From NCBI GenBank assembly GCA_023313575.1, contig JAJTTP010000023.1, positions 186,001 through 250,000 of the forward strand: 64,000 bases of DNA, read 5' to 3'. The notes below the pieces were generated by a model. The model had not been told where the DNA came from. It was given only the letters and a program-made list of their open reading frames with translations, and made no database searches. The stretch's first letter is position 1, and every line of letters starts with the position of its first letter. This document shows, in pieces, positions 1 to 10,941 of this stretch. The position numbers and the translations under genes are program-made. Source of the stretch: Eutypella sp. D-1. Lineage: Eukaryota > Ascomycota > Sordariomycetes > Xylariales > Diatrypaceae.

Positions 1-2044
1 TGGCAGGGGCCCTGGGCGAACACGGCGACGTCAGTGAGCGAGTGGACGCCCGAGGACTCGGTGGTGGGGAGGGTGCCGTTGACGATGAAGCCGTCGGGGG
101 CGTCCTTGGCGTTGACGAAGTAGTCGTCGTCGGCGAATCCATCGGCCGTGGTCACGGGCTTGCGAGGTGAGCGGTGTACACGGTAGTTCTCGCGACGGTC
201 CGGGTTCGCGCCGAAGCCCGATGCGATGGCGTACCGCGGATCCCAGTTGACGGGGAAGTTGGGGCCCGTGCCGTACGACACGCCCTCCGCGGGTACCGTG
301 TACTGCGAGAGACCGGACTGTTCGTAGATGCCCACCGCCCGGCGCTTCTGCCGATCATCCTTGGCTTCCGCTAGGTACTTGGTATCGGCGTTACCAAAGA
401 CGTCGAAGCCGTGTCCGTGATCCGCCGTGACGAGGACAAGAGTATCCTTTAGCTCGCCGATAGCTTCAAGGTGCGCGAGGGTAGCGCGGACCGTGTCGTC
501 TAGCTCCAGCAGGTCGCCGAGCGCCCGGTCGTAGTCCAGCGTGTGCATCTGCTTGTCGATCGACGCAGCCTCCGACATGAGGAAGAATCCCTTGTCGCCA
601 CCTCGCTCGCGTAGAATATCGATAGCCTTGATCGTCATCTCCTTGAGGCCAGGCAGGTCGAGCGCCGGGTCCTTCGATCCGGTCGGGCTGTTCTTGAACG
701 TCTCCAGGTTGTCCTTGAAGACGTTGCGGTCCAGCCAGACGGGGAAGTGAGACTGGCAGAAGATGCCGAGCGCCTTGCTGCTGTTTCCGAGCTCCAGCAG
801 GGAAGTCTTGTTCAGGCTGATGTCATAACCCGCCTCGGCGAACTTGGCATAGTAATCCTCGCCGTGATAGCTCCCGTCACCGGGGACGAACTGCTCGGCA
901 CCACCACCGAACCAAACGTCGGGACCACCCTGCTTGGTCCAGCTGTAGTTGCCGACACCGTTCAGGGCCTGCTCGACAAGCGCGCCGTAATCGTAGCGCG
1001 ACCGCGAGTGGCCGGTGAGGGCGATCGGAGTGGCGTCGGAGATGGCGGCAGTAGAGACCGCACCCCAGGCGGAGTCCCACACGCGAACCAGCAGCTCGAC
1101 AATCGTCTCGACCTTCGGGTCATCGAAATGATTAGGCGACGAGTCGACGTAGACGCTAAAGAAAGTCAATATACAGCTAGTAGTAACGACGATGGCAATC
1201 GACTCACCCCATCGCATTGACTGTGCTCTTGTGTCCGCTGTATAGAGCGGAAGCCGAGTTGGCACTGTCGGTAATGAAGCTGTCAATGGAGTGGGTCTAG
1301 AACGGGGTTAGCATATCCGGATGCCACTCAGGAGAGGGAGACAAGCCTACCATCTGGTGTCCGAGAACGGGAAACTTGTCCAGCTGCAGCAGACTCTGGT
1401 ATTTGCCGTTGACGCTCGAGTGGCCCAGAAGGCGAGCGGCCGTGATCATATTCGTGGTCATACCGTCACCTTTCCATGTTAGCAGCCAGCTATCACCCAG
1501 AAGGTCTAGTCTAGGGAGATATACCGATAAACAAGATGACATTCTTCGCCTTCTTGATTGTAGCGAGGGGTCGCACAACCCAGTTGGCGGTAGTCTTCTT
1601 CTCGCCATAGTAGGTAAGCTCGACTTCGTAGTTGCCGGGCTCGTAGATGGCCAGCTTACGGTAAATTCTGGAAGCGACGTTGACCTTGGAGGGCGTGTCG
1701 GCGTCCTCGGCGAAGAGATCCTCGTACCAAGAAAAGTCCCACTTCTCGAGCTCGACCTCCTTGACGTCGAAGAATTCCGTGATACTCTTGGCCTCGCCAC
1801 CCTCCTTTTTGATGGTGACGGAGAACTTCTCGTCGGGAACGCCGTTGTTGAAGGCCTCCGTGCCGTTGACGGGCGCGTGAACCTCGAGACGTAGGTCGAA
1901 GAGCTGGCCCGGTAGGAAGTCCGACTGATCCGGCGGCAGCACACACCCTAAGGTCGGGCAAGCTCCCAGCCGACGGTAAGTCTGCGCCGAGGCGAGAGAC
2001 AGCAGAGCCGTCGTAGCGGCAAGAACATTCACCTTGCCGATCAT
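1..2044 (-). CDS. Secreted alkaline phosphatase, C-terminus cut off by the window edge
   Basis: Hydrolyses phosphate monoesters outside the cell or in the secretory pathway. Four exons are seen: 2044-1525, 1469-1351, 1296-1208 and 1155-1 (running off the left edge), with GT-AG introns that keep frame; about 627 residues are visible. The N-terminus has a short signal peptide ending near SAQT. A beta-rich N-terminal region precedes the phosphatase fold. Metal and catalytic motifs are visible: NVILFIGDG at the first junction, the nucleophile region ITDSANSASALYSGHKS in exon 3, and TADHGHGFD late in exon 4, followed by ESSGVHSLTDVAVFAQGP where metal-binding His is expected. The ATG at 2044 directly precedes the signal peptide. 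The next gene, QTRT2, lies 1.4 kb away on the same strand. Membership in the alkaline phosphatase superfamily is secure; the physiological substrate is not shown. Confidence 0.9.
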
Positions 2045-3479
2045 CCTGGCTGCTTGATGTTGGAATGGAATGCGACTACGTCTCCCAAGTCCGTGCAGTC
2101 AATTGTCAGACAGCGATGCTAGCAAGGATGAGCAAGCAAGCCTCGAGACATGTGATGGGCACGAGAGCTGGAGGGACGATCACATTAAATAGGACGCGCC
2201 CGCTCAACGCTTCCACTACGGCGGAACCTGGAACCCATGCATGGTTTCATTGCAGCTGCAAGCAAGATTGATGGTGTGGACGACCCAATCCGCTTAGCGC
2301 AACTGGGCGTTTTTCTCTTCTTCCTCAGTTCGGCCGTGATGGACCTCAGCTTCCAGGCGTCGCGGTGGGATTCCGATTCGGCGTGCACCAAGAAGGTATC
2401 TAATTGGTCCTGTCCTTATCCAGGAACACACACGCGAGATGGCTTACGGGCTAGGGAGGCCGGCCGTAAGCTAGCCACGTCTTGCCGGGAGAGCCCGTGA
2501 AATCAGGGGACTCTGTGGGAGCACGTGCTACAATGTTCATTTATTGCAAGGAAACTGAGCTGCTCGGATCTGGACGCCAAGCTACTGGGTCCCGGAGGTT
2601 CGCTGGATCAAACAAGTCCAGGATACATTACGCTGATGCTATGGTAGACAGCTTATCCCTCATCGGCAACGACTCCCAATTCGATATCGAGGTCTCATTG
2701 CGGCGGGAGCTGAATGTACGTTCGTGCAAAGGATGTCGCATTCACAGGGCGAGTCGGTAAGTAGGCTGTAACTCGCTCGCTAAGACTCAAGATCGAGTTC
2801 TCGAATCAGGTTGGATCATCAACGGCTGGATGGGGCGCAGACCCACCCGGCGCTGGGAGGTCTTGGCGGAGGTGGATTGCGGGGATCACGATAGGATAGT
2901 AGAAAACGTGGGCGGGACTAAAAAACCGATTGGTCCATTTCAAAGCGTTAGATTATTGTAATACCAACCAGCCCAGCTGCCTCAACGAGGATAACTAGCT
3001 GGATGTCTAGAGTCTTTGAGTCCACTGGATGCGTGTACGTGAGCCGCGCCCAATATAATCGCATGGCTTCTACTGCGCCGGTACGGTGATGTCTGTGGAG
3101 CATCTTGTAAGCGATAAACTCGGGTTTCCCTGGATGCTGGTAACGTTCTCGCTGTTATCGCGACCGCATAGCAACAATTATTGCGAGGATCGCTTCCAGG
3201 AACCATGCGAGGCCCGGCGACACTCGAGCCGATGGGTTCCATACTCAACAGAATGACGCCTAAGATAGGCACAAGGGTGTATTAGTGTAGGGCCGAGCTA
3301 GCTCACTACTAGCATCAAGAATGGCGAGATGCAAGGTGATACTCATCAACAAAATAGCCTCACACGTGGGAGGTGTTGGTGCTTGCGTCTCGTCCGACCG
3401 GATCCGAAGTGCATGCTCCATAATTTATGCGAAACGAGGGCACGTCTTGATCCGCACCATTAGATATACGAGGAGGTGC
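2045..3479. other. Intergenic region, nothing coding recognised
   Basis: 1.4 kb between the start of the phosphatase gene and the stop of QTRT2. It holds only short unsupported open frames on both strands. The part next to 2045 must contain the phosphatase promoter, but I see no clear TATA box there. Confidence 0.5.
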
Positions 3480-4949
3480 TCATTTATCCACGTTCGCGAC
3501 GCTTTTCTTATTCAAGTCTTCGAAGGCTTCTTTAGGAATAACTGGGGTCTCGGAGCCTCCAGCCGCTGGGCCTGTCGCAGCAAGACCTGCCAATTCCGCG
3601 GCGACTACGGGATCTTCCCTGTTCTCTGCCCCGTACTTCTCCCAGGCTGGCTGGTTGATTCTGGGCTGCCCACCTTCGGACTTGAAGTGGTATCCGCGAG
3701 CACGGGGTCTCTCGCCGGTGCCTTTCGGCAGTTCGGACTCGTAGACTCGTGAGAAGAGCTGCACGTTTTCATCAAAGGTAGATTGCCCCGCGGCGATGGT
3801 CGACCGAATACCGGCAAAGAAATCGCTCACGACTTGGTGATTGTGTATCTGTAATAGGGTCCATCCCAGCATCTCTCTGACACTCAGGAGATGATGCAGG
3901 TATGCGCGGTGGTGTTTCGTGCAGGCGTAGCATGGACACCCCTCCTTAAGGGGCTCTAACGATACCTGATGGTCTTGGGACGACATGTCAATGCCGAGCG
4001 GCCGAGGTCCTGCAGTGGCGTCTGGTGCAGGAGGGGGAAACGAGAAGGAGAGAGCGATTCCTGAATCTGACGTGGTATTGATAAAGGGCACAGTGAACAT
4101 GTCGATTCCTAGTTGGGTCTGTCTCAGGATCTCCTGCGGGGAAACGAGGAAATCAAGAGATAGACGAGGGAGGGCCTGCAAAGACTTATAATCTTCTAGG
4201 TCGGGCAAGATATTTATATCGTAGACGGCTAGTCCCGACAGGCCATCAAGGTGTTCCTCCACTAGGGTATTGAGGTAGTCCCATTGTATGGGGTAAGGGA
4301 CGGGGAGGAGGGGCGCAAAGACGTGAGTGGCCTCGGGTTTCCCATCCTCTCCCGTGGGTAGAGACTTGAAGAATTTACCTAGCCAGTCCTCGGTTCTCTC
4401 CACCATCCGTAGCTGTCTCTTGGAGAATTTCTGCTTCGTCTCCTCATATCCATAGGTAAGGTCCGCGAGGGGAATGGTAATGTCCGGCCTTAACGTATCG
4501 ACCGCCTGGCAGTATGCTTCCGTTGTGAGCTGGCGAAACCCCATGGACGTGTTGATAGAGACGAATTCGCGGCCATTTCCCATTGGAGCAGTGACTGCTG
4601 GATGCCTCCGAGGGGCGATTATCGTCGCTACCGACGAAGGGGTGGCAGTGAATGCATTGAGAGTACCATCGGCTGCACTGGGGGCCTTGTAAATGTGCGG
4701 GACAGGTCTCCGGACCGAGGTCTCGATGAAATCCTCAAGGGGCATATAAACACCGGCTAGTTGAGTATGTCTGGCGAGGTTATCGGGCGTTATATGAGGG
4801 ACGGCCCCTCGAGATGTCATGCCGAAGAAGTTGGGGGTATCAAGAGATTGCCGTTTCGGTATCACTAGCCGACCAACCCTTGCGGCACCTTCGACCACGG
4901 TTTTTACCACGCTAAATGACATTCCTTCGTTGTCTTGCATTCCACTCAT
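3480..4949 (-). CDS. qtrt2: Queuine tRNA-ribosyltransferase accessory subunit 2
   Basis: Single-exon gene of 489 residues. In eukaryotes this non-catalytic partner pairs with the catalytic TGT subunit (QTRT1) to exchange guanine for queuine at wobble position 34 of GUN-anticodon tRNAs. The TGT-like barrel is recognisable, and the structural zinc site lies near residues 339-368 in the order C-x-C-x2-C, then His about 25 residues later, inside LLQIHNHQVVSDFFAGIR. The ATG at 4949 is the first in frame; a second Met at residue 10 is an alternative. The protein ends with a charged, Ala/Gly-rich tail. Fungi do not make queuine, so the complex would depend on salvage (family knowledge). The catalytic subunit is not in this window. 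Confidence 0.88.
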   Translation of the reverse strand: MSGMQDNEGMSFSVVKTVVEGAARVGRLVIPKRQSLDTPNFFGMTSRGAVPHITPDNLARHTQLAGVYMPLEDFIETSVRRPVPHIYKAPSAADGTLNAFTATPSSVATIIAPRRHPAVTAPMGNGREFVSINTSMGFRQLTTEAYCQAVDTLRPDITIPLADLTYGYEETKQKFSKRQLRMVERTEDWLGKFFKSLPTGEDGKPEATHVFAPLLPVPYPIQWDYLNTLVEEHLDGLSGLAVYDINILPDLEDYKSLQALPRLSLDFLVSPQEILRQTQLGIDMFTVPFINTTSDSGIALSFSFPPPAPDATAGPRPLGIDMSSQDHQVSLEPLKEGCPCYACTKHHRAYLHHLLSVREMLGWTLLQIHNHQVVSDFFAGIRSTIAAGQSTFDENVQLFSRVYESELPKGTGERPRARGYHFKSEGGQPRINQPAWEKYGAENREDPVVAAELAGLAATGPAAGGSETPVIPKEAFEDLNKKSVANVDK

Positions 4950-6331
4950 TCTGTCTTACACAGCACAGCAAGCTAAGAGACAATCAGGGCCACGACTCTA
5001 GAGAGATATAGAAGACTCTGATGCTATTCAGGTCAGGCTCTGCAGTGACGTCAGTCTCGGCGTATTGGCGTCAGTGCCGCTACTTCCCGGCTCGGGCCTC
5101 AATGCAGGTAGATGGTTGAGTTTCGACAACGATGTATCGGGATAAAAGTGAAGCTCAAATTCACAGTATCAAATTAAATACTATGTTGTATTGTGTGTAG
5201 GTACTGGTCAGGCGGGAAGACGCTAGAAGTTGTGACTGTCGTGACAGCTGCCAAGCCTGTCATTAACAGCCCATGTCGGGGCCCCATATCGCCGGTTCAC
5301 TCTGCCGGCTTATGTAATATGCTCTTATGGCAGGCACAGTTACCCAAATACCTACTGTATGCCCAGGTGCACCTACCTACCTTTTTACCATGGTAACAAA
5401 CGAGGAAGGTGTTTATCAACGAAAATAGAGTTGAGATGGGAATAGCTTCCTTTTGTAAACCGAAATGGCAATTGCTGCTCTTCACTTAGGTACCTTTAAG
5501 CATCCGGTCTGTCCCCATCTGTACAGTCACCCATTTGCACGGTAACACAGTTCATGTATCCCTACCTAGGTACATAACAGTACATAGTAATATGATAAGG
5601 AGATAATGACTACACTAGTACAGGCTGCAAGGTTGCCAAATTTTAGCCTAACTCAGCAGGGTAATGATACTATAATTATACCAATGCACACGCTATAAGC
5701 CAATCATGACGCGGTGTTCCCCACGTCGCCCTGACATGCTACCAGTATGGATAGTGCAGGCAGGCAGGCAAGGCAGGTTCCCTGGCCAGGTGCCGATCCG
5801 CCCGGGCCTCCGGTCATCTTGCGACTTTGCGACTAGACCGGGCTGCGGCTGACGCAGAACCTCAAACATTACAACTTTAACAAACAACTTCTCGAAAGGA
5901 TCAATGTTGTACTAGACATTGGCTGAGCAGGATCTCAGCCCCAGAAAAGCCCAGCCAGCATTCAACATTATCCCAGAGAAATTATTCCAGACATTATCGC
6001 AGAATTATCGCATCTTCCCAGTCTTTCCAGGTTGTAAATATGTTTGTTTGATTGAATCAGGTCTTCTTCACTATCACTAGTCAAGCGAAACGGTTCTTAT
6101 CTCTCTCTGCATTAAGGTCGGTTCTATTTAATTAAGTAGTCACCCTTACCTACTTAACCTAGGCAGGCATTCAGGGCGTCGCACGTACGAGTGATGCTCT
6201 CTCTCTATTACCCATTCATTACCTTGTTTTCTTTTGTGGGGTGGTTCCTCCGCCATCCCACCATCTTGCCTCACACTGAAGTAATGGGTTAATCGATACT
6301 GACTAGTTGAGCAATATAGTCAGTCATTAAG
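4950..6331. other. Intergenic region between divergent QTRT2 and LCCL-protein genes
   Basis: 1.4 kb shared upstream region of two divergent genes. It carries pyrimidine-rich stretches and several TAGGTA/ACCT motifs, including a perfect 10-bp palindrome at 5563-5572 and an AGGTACCT core near 5492. No coding region is supported. Confidence 0.5.
5563..5572. promoter_or_regulatory. Palindrome TACCTAGGTA
   Basis: A perfect 10-bp palindrome in the divergent promoter region. The identical decamer recurs at 13238-13247, 31 bp upstream of the SDR start codon. A role as a protein-binding site is inference. Confidence 0.35.
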
Positions 6332-8431
6332 ATGAGTGGCAACCAGATCAGAGACCGTCCCATCTCCCCCGACATAGAACAGCAGCAGCAGGAGCAGCAG
6401 GAAGATCACCGGAATCACGTCGCCCGTACCGATTCTCCCCTCAATCGACCCGACAATCTCGAATACGACGAGGAAGACGACAGCAGCAACAGCAATAACC
6501 ACCCCGACGACCCTAATCTCCCGACACCCCGCTTCATGCAGGACGAGGGATCATGGAAGCGATGGAAGTGGGTGCCGTACTCCGTCCGCCAGCGTGTTAG
6601 AGCCTTCGCCAACTGGTCGAGGGGTCCGCAGCCGCCCGTGATATGGAGGATCGACCCCTTCTTCCCGGCCGTCCAGCATGCGCCTCTGTGGTTGATGGAC
6701 AGGTTCATTCCTAGGAAGAAGCACCGGGTCTTCCTCTACATGGGGTATGTGTCGCTATGGGTCGTTATTTTTGCCATTATCATGTGGAGGGGTGAGGCCG
6801 CTTCCGAGCTCGACGTCTGGGGCACTCCCACGTCCATAACATGTAACACCGTCTATTGGCAGCGGAATAACATCTGCGGACTCGACGGGATGGATTGTCG
6901 CCCCTTCAATGGCACCGGATTCGCTTTTCGCTGTCCTGCCAATTGCGCCAAGAACCAGGTCCTCAACACCCGCGCCGTCGGGGCGCAGGAGATCATTTAT
7001 CGACCATTGGTCATAGGGGGTCCGCCCGACCCCGATAGTAGCCAGAATGCCGTGTACCGGGCCGATTCCTATATCTGCGGGTCTGCCATACACGCCGGCA
7101 TAATCAGCAACGAGAACGGGGGTTGCGGCGTGGTGGAACTGGTCGGCACCCAGCCGGAGTTCGTCAGCTCCTCCAGCAATGGCATCGACAGCATCGAGTT
7201 CGACTCGTACTTCCCCAAGTCCTTTTCCTTTCAGCAGGGGCTCAAGTGCCACGCCAAAGATAACCGATGGTCCCTGGTGGCGCTCACCGTCACCTTTACG
7301 GCGGTTTTGTCTCTATTTACCGCGTCCGCCGGCGTTTTCTTCTTTTCCACCTTCATCGCGGTATTCTGGGAGGTCGGCTTGGCCTCCGACCCGCCCGGGT
7401 TCTCGAACGTGACGGCTGGCTTTTCCGACATATTGGGGAAATTCCTACCCGCCATGTTCTGCGCCTGGGTGTTCTATGACAAGATGGGTGTCAGGCGCAC
7501 GCTCGGTGGCCTAACCGCCCAGTTCGAGAAGACGGTCCTGTGGCTTGGCGGGTGCTGGGTGGGCGCCTTGACAAATTACACTTTCGACTTCATCCCTATC
7601 CAGCGTTTGACGGGACATGACCTCGAGCAACAACCCGGTGCAAAGGCCGCGCTGGCCATTATCATCATTGTTCTCGTCTGCGTTCTCGTTGTGCAGGTCT
7701 GGTTCTTCCAGAAAGAGGGCCGCCTTATCCGGTACTCAAAGTATTACCTGTTCATTGGCGTCTCGCTCGGCATTGCCGCCGCTCTGCCGAACCTCAACCT
7801 GCGCATCCACCACTACGTACTGGCGCTCCTACTGCTGCCGGCCACGAGCATACAGTCGCGTCCGTCGCTGCTCTACCAGGGAATCTTGATTGGTCTCTTT
7901 ATTAACGGTATTGCGCGCTGGGGGTTCGACCCGGTACTGCAGACGGATCTGGCATTGCGCGGCGATGCGCCGATAGGATCGCCATTGCCCATCCTCCGGG
8001 CCCCCGAGATCAACACCAGCGCCGTTGCCGACGGAGGCGCCCCCACAATCACCTTGCACTGGGAGCCGCCCACCAGCACGCAATACGATGCCGTCAGCAT
8101 CCTAGTCAACGACGTCGAGCGGTACCGGGGCTTCTTCGGTGACGAGGGGTTCAACAACAGCTTCGTCTGGACCCGCGGCGGCGACAGCCACCAGAGCGGC
8201 CACAACGACAACAACAACAACAACAGCAATGCCACCAGCAGCATCCGCGCCGAGTACTTCCGCTTCGCCTTTATGGACGGCACGGAGGTATATGACTACA
8301 CCAAGGCCGGCATCTGGGGTTCCGATCTAACATGGGTGGACCCGCAGCCGGGCCCCTCGAAGATCAAGAGGCGGGGCGCGGTCGCGGATGATGTGGGCGT
8401 GTCGCCGTTGCTGCATCGGCGCATCTCTTAA
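6332..8431 (+). CDS. LCCL-domain multi-pass membrane protein
   Basis: Single-exon 699-residue membrane protein. Residues 1-65 are hydrophilic and rich in Q, E, D and N. A first membrane segment lies near residues 133-153 (FLYMGYVSLWVVIFAIIMW). An LCCL domain follows at about residues 170-295, with several Cys and the typical GGCG core at NENGGCGVVELVG. A cluster of hydrophobic segments lies between about residues 312 and 540, for example AALAIIIIVLVCVLVVQVWFF near 440-458. The C-terminal part (about 560-690) resembles a beta-sandwich (TITLHWEPPTS) and contains an Asn-rich run. This architecture matches a conserved fungal LCCL membrane family of unknown function. The ATG at 6332 is the first in frame. 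No enzymatic motif is seen; a cell-surface or wall-associated role is only inference. Confidence 0.85.
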   Translation: MSGNQIRDRPISPDIEQQQQEQQEDHRNHVARTDSPLNRPDNLEYDEEDDSSNSNNHPDDPNLPTPRFMQDEGSWKRWKWVPYSVRQRVRAFANWSRGPQPPVIWRIDPFFPAVQHAPLWLMDRFIPRKKHRVFLYMGYVSLWVVIFAIIMWRGEAASELDVWGTPTSITCNTVYWQRNNICGLDGMDCRPFNGTGFAFRCPANCAKNQVLNTRAVGAQEIIYRPLVIGGPPDPDSSQNAVYRADSYICGSAIHAGIISNENGGCGVVELVGTQPEFVSSSSNGIDSIEFDSYFPKSFSFQQGLKCHAKDNRWSLVALTVTFTAVLSLFTASAGVFFFSTFIAVFWEVGLASDPPGFSNVTAGFSDILGKFLPAMFCAWVFYDKMGVRRTLGGLTAQFEKTVLWLGGCWVGALTNYTFDFIPIQRLTGHDLEQQPGAKAALAIIIIVLVCVLVVQVWFFQKEGRLIRYSKYYLFIGVSLGIAAALPNLNLRIHHYVLALLLLPATSIQSRPSLLYQGILIGLFINGIARWGFDPVLQTDLALRGDAPIGSPLPILRAPEINTSAVADGGAPTITLHWEPPTSTQYDAVSILVNDVERYRGFFGDEGFNNSFVWTRGGDSHQSGHNDNNNNNSNATSSIRAEYFRFAFMDGTEVYDYTKAGIWGSDLTWVDPQPGPSKIKRRGAVADDVGVSPLLHRRIS

Positions 8432-8644
8432 TTCGCATGCATACATGAGTGGATAGAAGTATCATAAAGCATAGAATTCAATACATCTGCATTTGCATAC
8501 GATAACTCCACCTGCTTTGGTGCTTTTCTCACGTGGTGACATGTAATCTAAAATTATTGTACACCTCGTTTCCCTTGCAACGAATTGATTATCGCAGCCC
8601 TCAAGCGAGCCTAAACCTGCGTGAAGCCAATAACCCTGACCCGA

Positions 8645-9133
8645 TCAAGCCCTATCCGCGTGACGATTCCCAATCGCCTCCCTCAACCCCCCATTAATCC
8701 CGACCAGACTCCCCGCGCCGATCCCCGAGGCCGTAGGCACAGGCACGGCGGAGGTAGAGCTGACCGTCGCCGTCGCGGATGTCGTCTCGTCCGGGACGCA
8801 GTACCAGCGCATGAAGCACCAGCAGCTGTCGCGGCAGGGAGCGCACACCTCGTCGTTCCAGTGCTCGGTGCCGGCGAAGCCGCAGCTGGAGCTCTCGCGG
8901 CGACACCACAGACAGTACGCGTCGCACCAGGCCCAGTCGACCGGCGCGTCGCACCCTTGCTCGCACCGGTCGATGCCGCACGATGTCGTGCATGTGTCGT
9001 CGCACGGCGGCAGTGTCGGGTCCGGTGGGTGTTGGGCCACTGCGAAGAGTGACGATGGGGATCCTGGTGGCCCGAGGAACAGTGGTGAGATGGGGAGGAG
9101 GGAGAGGATAGCTGTGCGGATGAAGGCTGACAT
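8645..9133 (-). CDS. Small secreted cysteine-rich protein (14 Cys)
   Basis: 162 residues in one exon. The N-terminus (MSAFIRTAILSLLPISPLF) is a plausible signal peptide, perhaps cleaved after FAVAQ. The mature part, residues 44-112, holds 14 cysteines, an even number that suggests seven disulfides, with several aromatic residues between them. A Ser/Thr-rich tail follows. The C-terminus is not hydrophobic, so there is no GPI signal unless an unrecognised intron changes the end. I do not recognise the family; it is not CFEM or hydrophobin by spacing. Size, Cys content and secretion are typical of candidate effectors or wall proteins (inference). The gene is convergent with the LCCL gene, 213 bp away. 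Confidence 0.6.
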   Translation of the reverse strand: MSAFIRTAILSLLPISPLFLGPPGSPSSLFAVAQHPPDPTLPPCDDTCTTSCGIDRCEQGCDAPVDWAWCDAYCLWCRRESSSCGFAGTEHWNDEVCAPCRDSCWCFMRWYCVPDETTSATATVSSTSAVPVPTASGIGAGSLVGINGGLREAIGNRHADRA

Positions 9134-10259
9134 GTTTGGTAGTTACTGTTGAGACGGCTGTCTGAATTTGTACAAGTAGATGTTGCGATTTCGCTCCGAA
9201 ATGGCCTCAGAATTGAAAGGCAGAGCTAGGCTAGATATATGTCATAGCCACTTCGTATTAACGAGCAATACACACCTGGAAAAGGGTAACACTATCAAAA
9301 ACCCGGCGTACCTCGGATGGTATGTCGTCAGATTATTCTGCATCGTCAGCCAGCCACCGTATTTATCCACCTGCATCCTGCAGACTTTACCCGGTATCAG
9401 GGAGCACCACGCTGACGCCACCCCGAGATATACGAGTATACACGGTCAGATGTTGCTCACATATCTTGCTTATCATGCGCTGCCCCCAATACTACACCGT
9501 CGCTCTAGGTACGCAATCACATTCAAATTGATCAGATTTACTTCAGGAGTCCTGTGAATGATCCCAAGTATCTCGGTTACAGAGAAGAGTCTGCGCTGAG
9601 ACGCTCGTAGTATATTGGGGACGAATGGTGATGAAATTCGGCCTTTAATTCTTATGCCTCGAACTGATTTGATATATCGACACAGAACTAGCCTTCTCGC
9701 TTCCAGCGAAATCAGAACTGGGGGACAGCACAGTTCGGACCTCGGCGACGAGGCCCGGTGAGTGGTGGAATGCTTCCACTGGACGAGCCGAAAAATCACA
9801 GCGCCCCGAGAACTGACACTGCAGTCATGGATACACTGCATGGTCGTGAGATCTCACCTTTCACCCGAAATCCGCATCGATCGCTCCAGGTCCGCAATGC
9901 GGTGCGGCCAGGGTTACCGACAGTGAGATGACTTCTATCGGCATTCGAAACCACCACAAATATGATGCAGCATAAGCCCTGCCAGTGGATTTCGTACAGC
10001 TGTAGGGGTAATGATGACGGCGACACATCTCTTTCGTCAGGATGGCAGACTTTGATTAGGAGGAATGATTTGACGCTCCGCAGAATATCATAGCGAGGTT
10101 GACGGTAACACAATCGACACGTAATAGCAACATGGCAGCAGACTGTCTAATACATCATTCTATTCTACACACGACGGCGACTTGGTTCCGTCGTAAACCC
10201 AAGAGAACACCCGCTGTCCATACTTCGAAGATCGCTATGCATTCACATTGGATGCCAGC
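9134..10259. other. Intergenic region, nothing recognised
   Basis: 1.1 kb between two minus-strand genes, containing the upstream region of the Cys-rich gene and the downstream region of the con-10-like gene. Only short, unsupported frames are present. Confidence 0.5.
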
Positions 10260-10941
10260 TTATTTGGAGCCACCCTTGCGCCCAGCTTCTCGCGCCTTCT
10301 CGCTGCCGGGCTCGAAAGAGCCGCTGGATGCCTGGCCGCCAAGAGACGCGATTTCGCGCTGCCAATCATACATTAGCGTAAACTATCCGATATCATTACT
10401 GTTTAGTTGCAACGTACCTGCTTGTCGGGATCCATGCCTGCAAAACCGCCCGCGTGGCTCGATTGGCCACCTTTCGAGGCAATGTCCTGGACTTCCTCCT
10501 TGGGACTGACAGCAACATCGTCAGTTCATGCCGTTTAGACATGGTAGATAGGTACTTACCGATTGGCGAAGTTACCGGGGTTCGTGTTTCCCGTGTGGCC
10601 CGTATTACTAGAGTGGCTCTGGCCGCCCTTCGAGGCAATCTCTTGAACCTCCTCCTTCGGACTAACAGGTAAGGTCAGCTTCCGCTTTAAGAGCGGCTGG
10701 TCCGCTGGACACTTACCGATTGGCGAAGTTACCGGGATTCGTGTTGCCGGTTGGGTTGCCCGACGTGTTGCTCGACGTGGTGCCTGAGTGGCTTGACTGT
10801 CCACCCTTGGAGGCGATTTCCTGGACCTCCTCCTTGGGGCTGATAGACGTATGGTCAACTTACACTGCTGGGAACAGGCACTGACCAGGACACCTACCGG
10901 TTGGCAAAGTTTCCGGGGTTTGTGTTGTGAGTGGTAGACAT
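10260..10941 (-). CDS. con-10: Con-10/KGG stress-type protein with exon-encoded tandem repeats
   Basis: Five exons: 10941-10898, 10839-10717, 10661-10560, 10505-10418 and 10358-10260; 151 residues. Fungal con-10 proteins are small, hydrophilic, glycine-rich proteins linked to conidiation and stress, with KGG motifs. The module NPGNFANR followed by PKEEVQ[ED]IASKGGQ occurs three times. Each junction between NPGNFANR and PKEEVQ is an intron in the same place: after CG of the Arg codon, phase 2. The last part (MDPDKQREIASLGGQASSGSF, then AREAGRKGGSK) is the ordinary con-10 C-terminus. Typical members are about 85-90 residues, so this one is extended by two extra modules. Introns are only 54-59 nt. 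A TATA box lies about 130 bp upstream of the ATG. The protein is probably cytosolic and intrinsically disordered. Confidence 0.88.
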
